DNA from: Nocardia sp. NBC_01327 | GTDB lineage: Bacteria; Actinomycetota; Actinomycetes; Mycobacteriales; Mycobacteriaceae | Direction: 5' to 3' | Length of the DNA: 64,000 nt | NCBI RefSeq assembly: GCF_035958815.1 | Contig: NZ_CP108383.1 | Span: forward strand, 6,386,001-6,450,000 | In this document: positions 9,634-17,134 of the stretch, one piece after another | How the letters are laid out: every line of letters starts with the position of its first letter | Numbering within the stretch: position 1 is the first letter of the stretch | Made by a program: the position numbers and the translations under genes | Notes under the pieces: model-generated | Databases searched by the model: none | Told to the model about the DNA's origin: nothing | The model's input: the letters and a program-made list of their open reading frames with translations, nothing else

Positions 9634-10748
9634 TTGTCACCCGTCAATCCGAGCAGCAGGGCGGTGAGGCCGAAGTCCGGTCCGAAGTCCGACACCTTGC
9701 CGGTGCGGCAGCCGTCGGAGCGCATCTGGATCCGGGAGCAGAACACGCTCAGCGCCTCGCCGTCGAGCAGTGACTTGTCCACCAGGAAGTGCAGCCGGAT
9801 CTGTCCCTGATCGCGCATCGTGGCATTGTCGAGATTGCGGAACAGCAGTGGCGTGACGTCCACGATCTCGATCAGATTGCGCGCATTGTCTTTCAACTGA
9901 CCGGTGGTGGCGGTGAGCCCGGTCAGCGCGTCACCGAGTTGACCGCGATTCTGCTGCAGCACGGTGGCAGTATTGGCGAGGAAGTCGTTGAGCTGGGCGA
10001 GCACCGCCTGCATACCGGGCGCCTGGTCGGCGAGCAACTGGCTCAATTGTGTGGTCTGGCCGCTGAATTCGCGGACCGCCTGGTCATTGCCGGCGATGAT
10101 CTGTGTGATGTCGTTGAGCCGGACCACGATTCGGGAGAGAGCGTCGCCATTGTCCAGGCCGAGCTGCACCGACTGTGACAGCGCGGCGATCGTCTCCTTG
10201 ATCTTGTCGCCATTACCGCTGAGCACCTGCGCGAGCGCCGCACCCGACAGCGGGCCTTCGGCGCCGCCCTTACTCTTCAACGAGGTGGCGATATTGTCGA
10301 CCGTGGCCAGCACCCGGTCCAGGTCGACCGGGGTCCGCGTCCGTGCCGGACCGTCCAATCCGCAGGGACTGCCGCACGGAATATGATCTCCGTCAGCGAG
10401 TTTCGGCCCCTTGCCGGAGTAGGCCGGCGCGAGTTCGATATGCCGGTTGGTCACCAGCGAAGGCGAGAGCGTGGCGGCGATGGCATCGGCCGGGACCGGG
10501 GTGTGGGCGGTAATCGTCATCGACACGGTGGCGTAGGTGCCGTGCGCCACGATCTTGTCGATCTGGCCGATCTTCAACCCGAGCAGCGAGACGTCATTGC
10601 CCTCATAGACTCCGGCGATATTCGCGAAATCGGCTGTCACATGGATCTTGTCGGCAAACGGGCCGTGTTCGGCGAGCGCCCCGCAGCCTCCGGTCGTCGC
10701 TGCCGCGCAGACCGCGGCGACGGTCATCGCGATTCGGCGAAGTCTCAT
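9630..10748 (-). CDS. mceD: MceD, Mce-family subunit
   Basis: 372-residue Mce subunit with an N-terminal hydrophobic segment (IAMTVAAVCAAATTGGCGAL), the MlaD domain (IHVTADFANIAGVYEGNDVSLLGLKIGQI) and a long helical C-terminal region. ATG at 10748 is chosen because it overlaps the mceC stop in TGATG; the upstream extension lies inside mceC and looks non-native. The TGGC around Cys22 resembles a weak lipobox, unusual for position four, and could give the complex a second lipid anchor. Confidence 0.9.
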   Translation of the reverse strand: MRLRRIAMTVAAVCAAATTGGCGALAEHGPFADKIHVTADFANIAGVYEGNDVSLLGLKIGQIDKIVAHGTYATVSMTITAHTPVPADAIAATLSPSLVTNRHIELAPAYSGKGPKLADGDHIPCGSPCGLDGPARTRTPVDLDRVLATVDNIATSLKSKGGAEGPLSGAALAQVLSGNGDKIKETIAALSQSVQLGLDNGDALSRIVVRLNDITQIIAGNDQAVREFSGQTTQLSQLLADQAPGMQAVLAQLNDFLANTATVLQQNRGQLGDALTGLTATTGQLKDNARNLIEIVDVTPLLFRNLDNATMRDQGQIRLHFLVDKSLLDGEALSVFCSRIQMRSDGCRTGKVSDFGPDFGLTALLLGLTGDK

Positions 10749-11818
10749 CACCGGCACCCCTCGATAATCGGAGCTCCGGGAACGCCGCAGAGCATCTGGT
10801 CGGTAATGGGTCCCCAGGGCGCCCACACATCGCCGTAATTGCCATTGCCGAAGGCATTGTCGACCTGGCGCACCGCAATCGGCATGATCTGCAGCAGCTG
10901 GTCGAGTTGCTTCCGGTTCTTCTCGAGGCCCGCGCTCATGGTGGCCAGCTGGCTGATCATCGGGCCGAACTGCGCGTCGTTCTCCGCACCGATCTGCTGG
11001 AACTGCCGCGAGAGCGCGGCCATATTGTCGAGCAGGCTCTGCACCATCTGCCTGCGCTCATTGACCCGGTCGCCGATCGCACCGGCTTTCACCATGATCA
11101 GCAGAATGTTGTTCCGGTTGTCGTCGAGAATGCCCGACACCTGGTCCAGGCCCCTCACCAGCGCTTCCACCTGACCGCGCCGGGCATCGATGGTTTTCGC
11201 CAGCGCGCCGACGCTGTCGAGCGCTGTCGCGGTGAGCTGCGGCGAATCGCCCAGTTGGGCGCCGAGCACGCCGATCATGTCGGCGACCTTGCCGGTGTCG
11301 ATCCGATCGAGGCGATCGAACTGCGACGGATAGTCCGGATCCTGCACGATCTTGGCGAGGTTGAACGGGACCACGGTGTGCGACAGCGTGATTCGCCCAC
11401 CCGGCAACCCGTGCCCGTGCCCTGTCACCAGCCCGACGTAGGTGCCGCCGAGAATCGTCGAGGTCTTGATCTCCGCACTGGCATCGGGTCCGAACTCCAG
11501 CCCGCTGTCGACGTGCAGGGTCGCCAGCACGTGATCGCCCTCGATCTCGGCGCCCACGACCCGGCCCACCTCGATGCCCGCGACCCGCACCTTGTCACCG
11601 GACTTCAACCCCGCCGCCTGGGCGAATTCGGCGAGCACGGTCTTCTCCCCGATGCCGAGCGAGTTGTACATGCTCGATCCGATGAGCAGTGCGGCGATGA
11701 CGAGTGCCCCGAGCAGACCGGTTCGCCGATGGCGTGCGGTCGGTGAGTCGGTGCGGAATCGGGAGAGCAGTCGCGCCGGGCGGAACCGGACCGGCCTTCC
11801 CATTGTCGGCATCTTCAT
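10748..11818 (-). CDS. mceC: MceC, Mce-family subunit
   Basis: 356-residue Mce subunit with one N-terminal membrane helix (TGLLGALVIAALLIGSSMY), the MlaD domain (TVLAEFAQAAGLKSGDKVRVAGIEVGRVVGAEI) and a helical tail. Two ATG codons are possible; 11818 is chosen because GGAGG lies 7 nt upstream and it overlaps the mceB stop as ATGA, while the ATG at 11824 touches the ribosome site. It is a component of the hexameric lipid tunnel. Confidence 0.91.
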   Translation of the reverse strand: MKMPTMGRPVRFRPARLLSRFRTDSPTARHRRTGLLGALVIAALLIGSSMYNSLGIGEKTVLAEFAQAAGLKSGDKVRVAGIEVGRVVGAEIEGDHVLATLHVDSGLEFGPDASAEIKTSTILGGTYVGLVTGHGHGLPGGRITLSHTVVPFNLAKIVQDPDYPSQFDRLDRIDTGKVADMIGVLGAQLGDSPQLTATALDSVGALAKTIDARRGQVEALVRGLDQVSGILDDNRNNILLIMVKAGAIGDRVNERRQMVQSLLDNMAALSRQFQQIGAENDAQFGPMISQLATMSAGLEKNRKQLDQLLQIMPIAVRQVDNAFGNGNYGDVWAPWGPITDQMLCGVPGAPIIEGCR

Positions 11819-12867
11819 CGGCATACCTCCGAATGACGTTCGCCCAGAACGGACTTCACGATGGCCGGCAGCATCCCCGGCGGGAACAGCACGCCGTACA
11901 GGGAGATGTCGAGCTCACAGGCATAGGCGTTCGCGTAGGCGCCGTTCTCGGTGAGATGCGACAGCCCGAGCAGAATCTTCGGCAGGTCGATCGCGGCTTG
12001 ATCGAGCTTCGCGCCATTGCCGATCAACAGGTCGAATGCCGCGGTCGTGGAATTCTGCGCCGTGCGCAGCTGGGTTTGCACCTGTCCCACCATGTTCGCG
12101 ACCGATCCGGTGGCATCGGCGACCTGCTGAGTCGATTGCAGCAGCGCCTGGCCCTGGGCGTGCAGCCCGGTGACCAGATCGGTGGTCCGATTGATCAGGG
12201 AATCCAATTCCCCTCCGCGCGCGGCCAATCCGGTGATGACCCCGCTCAGGTTGTCGATCACATCACCGAGAATCTGATCCCGCTGCTGGAATTGTGCGGC
12301 GACCGCGGCGGCCTGGGTGATGAAGGCGCTCAACGACACGTTGTCGCCCTGCAGGGCAAGGATCAATGTGCTCGACAGCGAGTTGATCTGATCGGGCTTC
12401 AGTGCGCTGAACAGCGGTTCGAACCCGCCCAGCAGCGCGGACACGTCGAAGGAGGGCTCGGTCTGGAACGAGCCGTCCGCGGCGTGCAGCGGGATGGCGC
12501 CGTGGTCGGCGAGCGGTGCACCGTTTCCACTGCCCGGCGCGAGCGCGACATAGCGCTGACCGATCAGATTCTGATAGCGAATCATGGCTTTGGTATCGGT
12601 GAACAGCGACTGAGTGCGCTGCACCTGGAACGTGACGCGGGCATTGTGATCGCTGTCGAGCGCCACCGAGTGCACGCGGCCGACCCGCACGCCCGCCATC
12701 CGCACATCGTCACCGGGATGCAGTCCGTAGGCATCGGAGAACGTCGCCGAGTAGTCATTGGTATCGCCGGGAACAGTGCGCTGCAGTGTCGACCAGACGA
12801 TCCAGGTCACCAGGACCGATGCGATGGCGAACAGGCTGAATCCGATCAGCGGTTTGCGGTAACTCAA
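11815..12867 (-). CDS. mceB: MceB, Mce-family subunit with TTG start
   Basis: 350-residue Mce subunit: membrane helix LIGFSLFAIASVLVTWIVWS, MlaD domain (YSATFSDAYGLHPGDDVRMAGVRVGRV) and a helical region rich in Q, A and L. The start is TTG at 12867, supported by an excellent GGAAGGAGG 9 nt upstream and a 4-nt overlap with the mceA stop. Earlier in-frame starts would lie deep inside mceA and give a non-homologous Arg-rich extension. The usual MceB length (about 340-350 residues) fits. Confidence 0.9.
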   Translation of the reverse strand: MSYRKPLIGFSLFAIASVLVTWIVWSTLQRTVPGDTNDYSATFSDAYGLHPGDDVRMAGVRVGRVHSVALDSDHNARVTFQVQRTQSLFTDTKAMIRYQNLIGQRYVALAPGSGNGAPLADHGAIPLHAADGSFQTEPSFDVSALLGGFEPLFSALKPDQINSLSSTLILALQGDNVSLSAFITQAAAVAAQFQQRDQILGDVIDNLSGVITGLAARGGELDSLINRTTDLVTGLHAQGQALLQSTQQVADATGSVANMVGQVQTQLRTAQNSTTAAFDLLIGNGAKLDQAAIDLPKILLGLSHLTENGAYANAYACELDISLYGVLFPPGMLPAIVKSVLGERHSEVCR

Positions 12868-13955
12868 TGTCCCGGGCCTCCTTCCGAGGTGTCCTGCGGG
12901 GCCGTCGCGCAACTCGGCCCGGTGAGCGCGCCGTAGCGCGGGCAGTCGGCGGCGGTGTAGGGCCGGAACGGGGTAAGCGAGACCGCGATATTCCACTGCC
13001 ACATCAATTTCCCGCCGGCGCCCTCGTGGAAGGTCGTGGAGAACTTGCGCAGGGTGTCGCTGAAATTGACCATGGACTGCGGGAGCGCATCGGGATCGGC
13101 GGCCAGTGCGCCGAAGGTGTCGGCCAGGCCGCCGACCAGCTCCTTGCCGGTGTTCGGGTTGCGCGCGAAGAGTCCGTTGACCACGTCCACGGTGCTGCCC
13201 GCGCCGGTCAGCAGCGCGGTCAGCCGATCTCGGCGGTCGGCGATCGTGCGCGCGGTGGCGACCGACCGGCTCAGCACATCGATGAGCGCGGGCGCGGATT
13301 GATCGAGACCCGCTGCCGCAGTGGTGAAATTCTGCAGATCCGCGGCGATGTCCACCTGATCGACCGCGGTGAGCCAGCGGTCCAGGCGCTCGAGGGTCGA
13401 CCCCGGCATGCGGGCGCTCCCGTTCAGCGCGTCCGAGAGCGAGGTCAGGATCCGTCCGAGCTTGTCCGGATCGAGCTTGGTCAGGACAGTGCGGAAGGTG
13501 GTCAACGCCGATTGCAACGCAACGGTTTCCCTGGTCCTGTCCTGCTGGACCACGGTGCCCGAGGTCACCGGTTTCGCGGGACCGTTGTCGAGCAGCTCGA
13601 TCGAGGTGACGGCGAAGATGTTGGCGGGCACCACTCGTGCGGTGACGGTGGACGGCACGCCGTCGGCGTACTGCGGTTTCAGGTCGATCGCGACCCGCTG
13701 CACCTCACCACTGGCGGCGAAGGCGGAACTGCGCACCCGGCCGACGGTGAGCCCGCGGAACTTCACATCCGAGCCGGCGGGCAGTCCGTCGCCGGTGGAG
13801 GTCAGCTCCGCGACGATCGGCACCTTATCGGTGAAGACCCCGCTGTAGCGCAGCAGCAAAAGCGTTGTGGCCATCGAGATCACCACGATGAGCGCGATTC
13901 CGGCGAACAGCAGCCGGCGGCCGCTCGGCCCGCGCCCGCTTGGATCCTTGATCAT
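12864..13955 (-). CDS. mceA: MceA, Mce-family subunit
   Basis: 363-residue first Mce subunit, 9 nt after yrbEB. It has a membrane helix (LLFAGIALIVVISMATTLLLL), the MlaD domain (VPIVAELTSTGDGLPAGSDVKFRGLTVGRV), a long helical region and a C-terminal end with Cys residues (DCPRYGALTGPSCATAP). It belongs to the heterohexamer that shuttles lipid to the YrbE permease. Six different Mce genes in order A-F show the operon is complete. Which numbered mce locus it corresponds to cannot be told from sequence alone. Confidence 0.92.
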   Translation of the reverse strand: MIKDPSGRGPSGRRLLFAGIALIVVISMATTLLLLRYSGVFTDKVPIVAELTSTGDGLPAGSDVKFRGLTVGRVRSSAFAASGEVQRVAIDLKPQYADGVPSTVTARVVPANIFAVTSIELLDNGPAKPVTSGTVVQQDRTRETVALQSALTTFRTVLTKLDPDKLGRILTSLSDALNGSARMPGSTLERLDRWLTAVDQVDIAADLQNFTTAAAGLDQSAPALIDVLSRSVATARTIADRRDRLTALLTGAGSTVDVVNGLFARNPNTGKELVGGLADTFGALAADPDALPQSMVNFSDTLRKFSTTFHEGAGGKLMWQWNIAVSLTPFRPYTAADCPRYGALTGPSCATAPQDTSEGGPGH

Positions 13956-13964
13956 ATGCCGCCC

Positions 13965-14828
13965 CTATCCCGAGAACCGGATGCCGGGGTCGATGCCCCA
14001 GATGCCCAGTGTCAGAAGCAGATCCGCGAGCACCACCACGACGAAGCAGACCTTGATGGCGGCCCCGGCGGCGATGCCGACGCCCTCCGGACCGCCCTCG
14101 GCGAAGAACCCGTAGTACGACTGGATGAAGGTCGTCAGCGTGACGAAGACGACCGCCTTGAGAATCGAGAACAGCAGATCGGTGCTGACGAAGAACTGCT
14201 GGAAGTAGTGGAAGTAGGTCCCGCTGGAGGTGCCGCCCATCAGCGTCACGGTGAACCGTGCGGACAGATAGGCGGCGCAGAGCCCGACCAGATACATGGG
14301 CACGATGGCGATCCACGCGGCCAGAATCCTGGTGCTGACAAGGTAGGGCATCGGCCGGATCGCCAGGGAGTCCAGCGCGTCGATCTCCTCGGAGATTCGC
14401 ATGGTGCCCAGTTGTGCGGTGATGCGGCAGCCACCCTGCACCACGAATGCCACGACCGCGATCATCGGGCCGATCTCCCTGGTGACGGCGAATGCGGTGA
14501 TCGCGCCCGTGACCGGCCCCATTCCGAGCAGGTCCAACTGCGAAAACGCTTCCAGGCCAATGGTGATGCCGACGAAGATGTTCATCGCGATGATCACCCC
14601 CATCACCCCGCCGCCGACCACGAGCGACCCGTTACCCCAGGTGACATCAGAAAGCAGCCGCCACACGTCCTTGCGATAGTGCTTGAACGCCAAGGGAATA
14701 TCGGCCAGGCAGCGAACGAAGAAGAAGGCCTGGTGGCCCGCCAGCCGCACCGCGTTCACCGGTGCGTTCGCCGCCCGGACCAGCGCGCGGACCGGGCGCA
14801 GCAGCGGAGGCACATACGTTGCCGCCAT
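13965..14828 (-). CDS. yrbEB: YrbEB, MlaE-family ABC permease
   Basis: 287-residue permease of the MlaE family with five to six hydrophobic helices and the conserved MRISEEIDALDSLAIRPMPYLV coupling segment, which contacts the MceG-type ATPase encoded elsewhere in the genome. It starts one base after the yrbEA stop (TGA G ATG). It pairs with YrbEA in the inner membrane as the translocating core of the Mce importer. Confidence 0.93.
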   Translation of the reverse strand: MAATYVPPLLRPVRALVRAANAPVNAVRLAGHQAFFFVRCLADIPLAFKHYRKDVWRLLSDVTWGNGSLVVGGGVMGVIIAMNIFVGITIGLEAFSQLDLLGMGPVTGAITAFAVTREIGPMIAVVAFVVQGGCRITAQLGTMRISEEIDALDSLAIRPMPYLVSTRILAAWIAIVPMYLVGLCAAYLSARFTVTLMGGTSSGTYFHYFQQFFVSTDLLFSILKAVVFVTLTTFIQSYYGFFAEGGPEGVGIAAGAAIKVCFVVVVLADLLLTLGIWGIDPGIRFSG

Positions 14829-14829
14829 C

Positions 14830-15678
14830 TCAGACCACCTGGTGCGGAAACAGGGTGTTGAACACCTGGGTGAGAATCACATTGGTCGCGAACAGCAGGA
14901 GCGCGGAATTGACGACCGCCGAGTTCACCGCATTCGCCACACCGCCGGGACCGCCTCGCGTATTCAGGCCGGTATCGCACGCGATGATCGCGGTCAACAG
15001 CCCGAAGATGAGCGATTTCGTCACTGCCGCAACAAGATCGGCGGGTCCGGCGAAAGCAGCGAAGGTGCTGACGAACGAACCGGCCGTGCCGCCTTGAACG
15101 TAGACATTGAACATGTAGCCGGTGATGAATCCGATGAAGACCACGAACCCGCACAGCAGCACGCTCACCAGCATCGCCGCCAGCAGTCGTGGCGCGACCA
15201 GTCTGGTCAGCGGGTCGACACCCATCACCTTCATGGCGTCGATCTCCTCGCGCACCGTCCGCGAGCCCAGATCGGCGCAGATCGCCGAGCCCACCGCCCC
15301 CGCGATCATGAGCGAAGTCACCAGTGGCGCACCCTGTTTGATGATGCCGAGCCCGCTCGCGGCGCCCATGAACGAGGTGGCGCCCACCTGGACCACCAGC
15401 GAACCGACCTGAATCGACAGAATGACACCGATCGGAATCGCGATCAGCACCGTCGGCGCGGCCGAGGCGCTCGTCATGAACGCGCACTGACGCACGAATT
15501 CGCCGAAGTGGAACCTGCCCCGGAACAGGTCACCGATCAGCTGCGAAATCGCTCGGCGGCCCATGGTGATCTGCCTGCCGAAGGTTTCGATCGAACGCAC
15601 CGGATGGTCGCGGTAGTACCCCTGACTCCACCGCATCGCGGCCACCGACGGGCCGCGGAGATCCCTGATCGACTGCAT
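14830..15678 (-). CDS. yrbEA: YrbEA, MlaE-family ABC permease
   Basis: 282-residue MlaE-type permease, first gene of the mce operon. Signature: TVREEIDAMKVMGVDPLTRLVAPRLLAAMLV, the coupling helix region, plus several membrane segments (for example TVLIAIPIGVILSIQVG and LLCGFVVFIGFITGYMF). GAGG lies about 7 nt before the ATG. No ATPase gene is present in the window, as is usual, because MceG is shared between mce loci and encoded separately. Confidence 0.93.
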   Translation of the reverse strand: MQSIRDLRGPSVAAMRWSQGYYRDHPVRSIETFGRQITMGRRAISQLIGDLFRGRFHFGEFVRQCAFMTSASAAPTVLIAIPIGVILSIQVGSLVVQVGATSFMGAASGLGIIKQGAPLVTSLMIAGAVGSAICADLGSRTVREEIDAMKVMGVDPLTRLVAPRLLAAMLVSVLLCGFVVFIGFITGYMFNVYVQGGTAGSFVSTFAAFAGPADLVAAVTKSLIFGLLTAIIACDTGLNTRGGPGGVANAVNSAVVNSALLLFATNVILTQVFNTLFPHQVV

Positions 15679-15960
15679 CGTGCCTCACCGGCTCGCGAGG
15701 GTGGAGCGACTACTGCCGGGTAACGCCATCGATCCTCCAGGTACGTCATATGTGAACTCGGCGTAGTGTAACAGCAGTCACATGTCAGCGAGCAAGACAA
15801 GATAACTCGGTCGATATTTCGGTTAAATAGATGCTCTGCCTGCAATTTCCACAGCGCTCGAGGCGCATGGATGCGTTTCAAGTGAATCTGAGTTAGCCTA
15901 CAATCTGATCAGTTACCGGTCGCGTGACCGGTTTTTCACCGATTCAGGAGTCAGCCTCTG
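15679..15960. promoter_or_regulatory. divergent control region, mce operon and LLM remnant
   Basis: 282-bp AT-richer spacer between yrbEA (minus) and the oxidoreductase remnant (plus). It contains TCATATGTGAA at 15746-15756, identical to 6685-6695, and an inverted related element TCACATGTCA at 15778-15787. The two lie 68-110 bp upstream of yrbEA. They are the best operator candidates for coordinated control of import and degradation operons. No regulator gene is adjacent. Confidence 0.5.
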
Positions 15961-16353
15961 ATGCTGCTCGGAGCGAACGTCGGCTATTTCGGAATGCTCG
16001 GACCGGTCGCCGAGGAACTGCGTTTCGCGCAGGAATCGGAGCGACTCGGTTACTTCTACAACCGACTGATCGCCTCCTACGGCTACGAGAAGGTGGCGAA
16101 GCAGGTGCAGGACCTGTACCTCGACGGTCACAAGGCGGAGGCGACCGCGCTGATACCCGATGATCTCGTCGATCTGGTCTGCCTGGCCGGGACACTCGAG
16201 CGAGTCGTCGACCGCCTCAGCGCCTACGCCGACGCCGGCGTGGACACCGTCATGGGCATCCCGGCCGCATTCAGCCATGAGGACCGGCTCACCCAGCTAC
16301 GCCTGCTCGCCGACGCAGCCGAGAAGTCCGGCGTGGTCGGTACCGGACAGTGA
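15961..16353 (+). pseudogene. LLM-class F420-type oxidoreductase with large internal deletion
   Basis: 130 codons, in frame from ATG (AGGAG 11 nt upstream) to TGA. Residues 1-31 (MLLGANVGYFGMLGPVAEEL..ERLGY) match the N-terminus, and residues 32-130 (FYNRLIASYGYEKVAKQVQDLYLDG..VVDRLSAYADAGVDTV) match the C-terminal part, of a luciferase-like F420-dependent oxidoreductase that is normally about 340 residues. About 200-220 central residues, including most of the barrel and cofactor pocket, are missing. The junction is near base 16054. The frame is preserved, so a short protein may be made, but it should not be an active enzyme. Confidence 0.75.
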
Positions 16354-16363
16354 GTCGTTCACT

Positions 16364-17134
16364 CTATTGGCTGGGCCGACCCGCGATGGCGTTGTAGAGA
16401 TCGTTGCGCAGCCGATCGAACCAGCGCACCTCCCGTTCGCGCCGCTGTGCCCGAATCGCTTTCGCCGATCCGGCCGGGTATCGCGCACGGGCCCACGGTG
16501 ATTGCGGCTGCGCCAGGCGTACTGCGCCCACCACGCCCAGTATCGGTACGAACAGTGCGAACAAGCCGGTCCAGACCTTGCCCTTGACCATTGTCACCAG
16601 TGCGAACGCGCCGTGGAAGAGCACAAGCCCGGCGACGACCTGCCAGCCGCGGAAATTGTCGGTGAGGCCCAAAGGTGTTGCCCCCAGCAGCATCAGCGCG
16701 CATACCGCCACACCGATGACAACGGCGTCCACCGATATCCGGCCCTGCTCGGACCAGTACACATCCTTCAGATCCAGGATCAGCGCGAATTCATCGAGAA
16801 CCAGTGCGGTGCCGGTTCCGAAGAGTCCCGCGAAGATCTCCGGCCACGGGGTGTGGCCGCCGATCGGGCTGAAGACGCCGAATCCGGCCGCGATCATGAA
16901 CACCACGCCGAACACCATGTGGTGGATATGCTTTCCGCCCGGCGTGATATTGCCCGGCCACCACGAAACGCCGGCCCGAATCATCCGCACGCTGAAGCGA
17001 ATGAAGATGAACGTGCTCACGAACATCAGCAGCAGGATCGCCAAGGGCAGTTTGCCCGGCAGCACGATCATTCGGTCGAACCATCCACCCGTGGCCGAAG
17101 CCGCCAGCAGCGCTTGACCATTCAGCGGAATCAT
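16364..17134 (-). CDS. conserved integral membrane protein
   Basis: 256-residue protein with about six hydrophobic segments (for example LPLAILLLMFVSTFIFIRF, MVFGVVFMIAAGFGVF, AVVIGVAVCALMLLG, VVAGLVLFHGAFALVTMV) and a positively charged C-terminal tail. A histidine cluster GGKHIHHMVFG near residues 68-78 and a DEFALILDLKDVYW segment are the most conserved-looking parts and could bind a metal. Its ATG overlaps the stop of the ABC transporter gene (ATGA). Function unknown; accessory role to the exporter is only suggested by coupling. It is convergent with the LLM remnant, 10 nt apart. Confidence 0.75.
   Translation of the reverse strand: MIPLNGQALLAASATGGWFDRMIVLPGKLPLAILLLMFVSTFIFIRFSVRMIRAGVSWWPGNITPGGKHIHHMVFGVVFMIAAGFGVFSPIGGHTPWPEIFAGLFGTGTALVLDEFALILDLKDVYWSEQGRISVDAVVIGVAVCALMLLGATPLGLTDNFRGWQVVAGLVLFHGAFALVTMVKGKVWTGLFALFVPILGVVGAVRLAQPQSPWARARYPAGSAKAIRAQRREREVRWFDRLRNDLYNAIAGRPSQ

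Noticed and set aside
12867-14861. 664-codon plus-strand frame opposite mceA and yrbEB
   Set aside because: Shadow frame of high-GC genes; Arg/Gly/His-rich composition and no recognisable domain.
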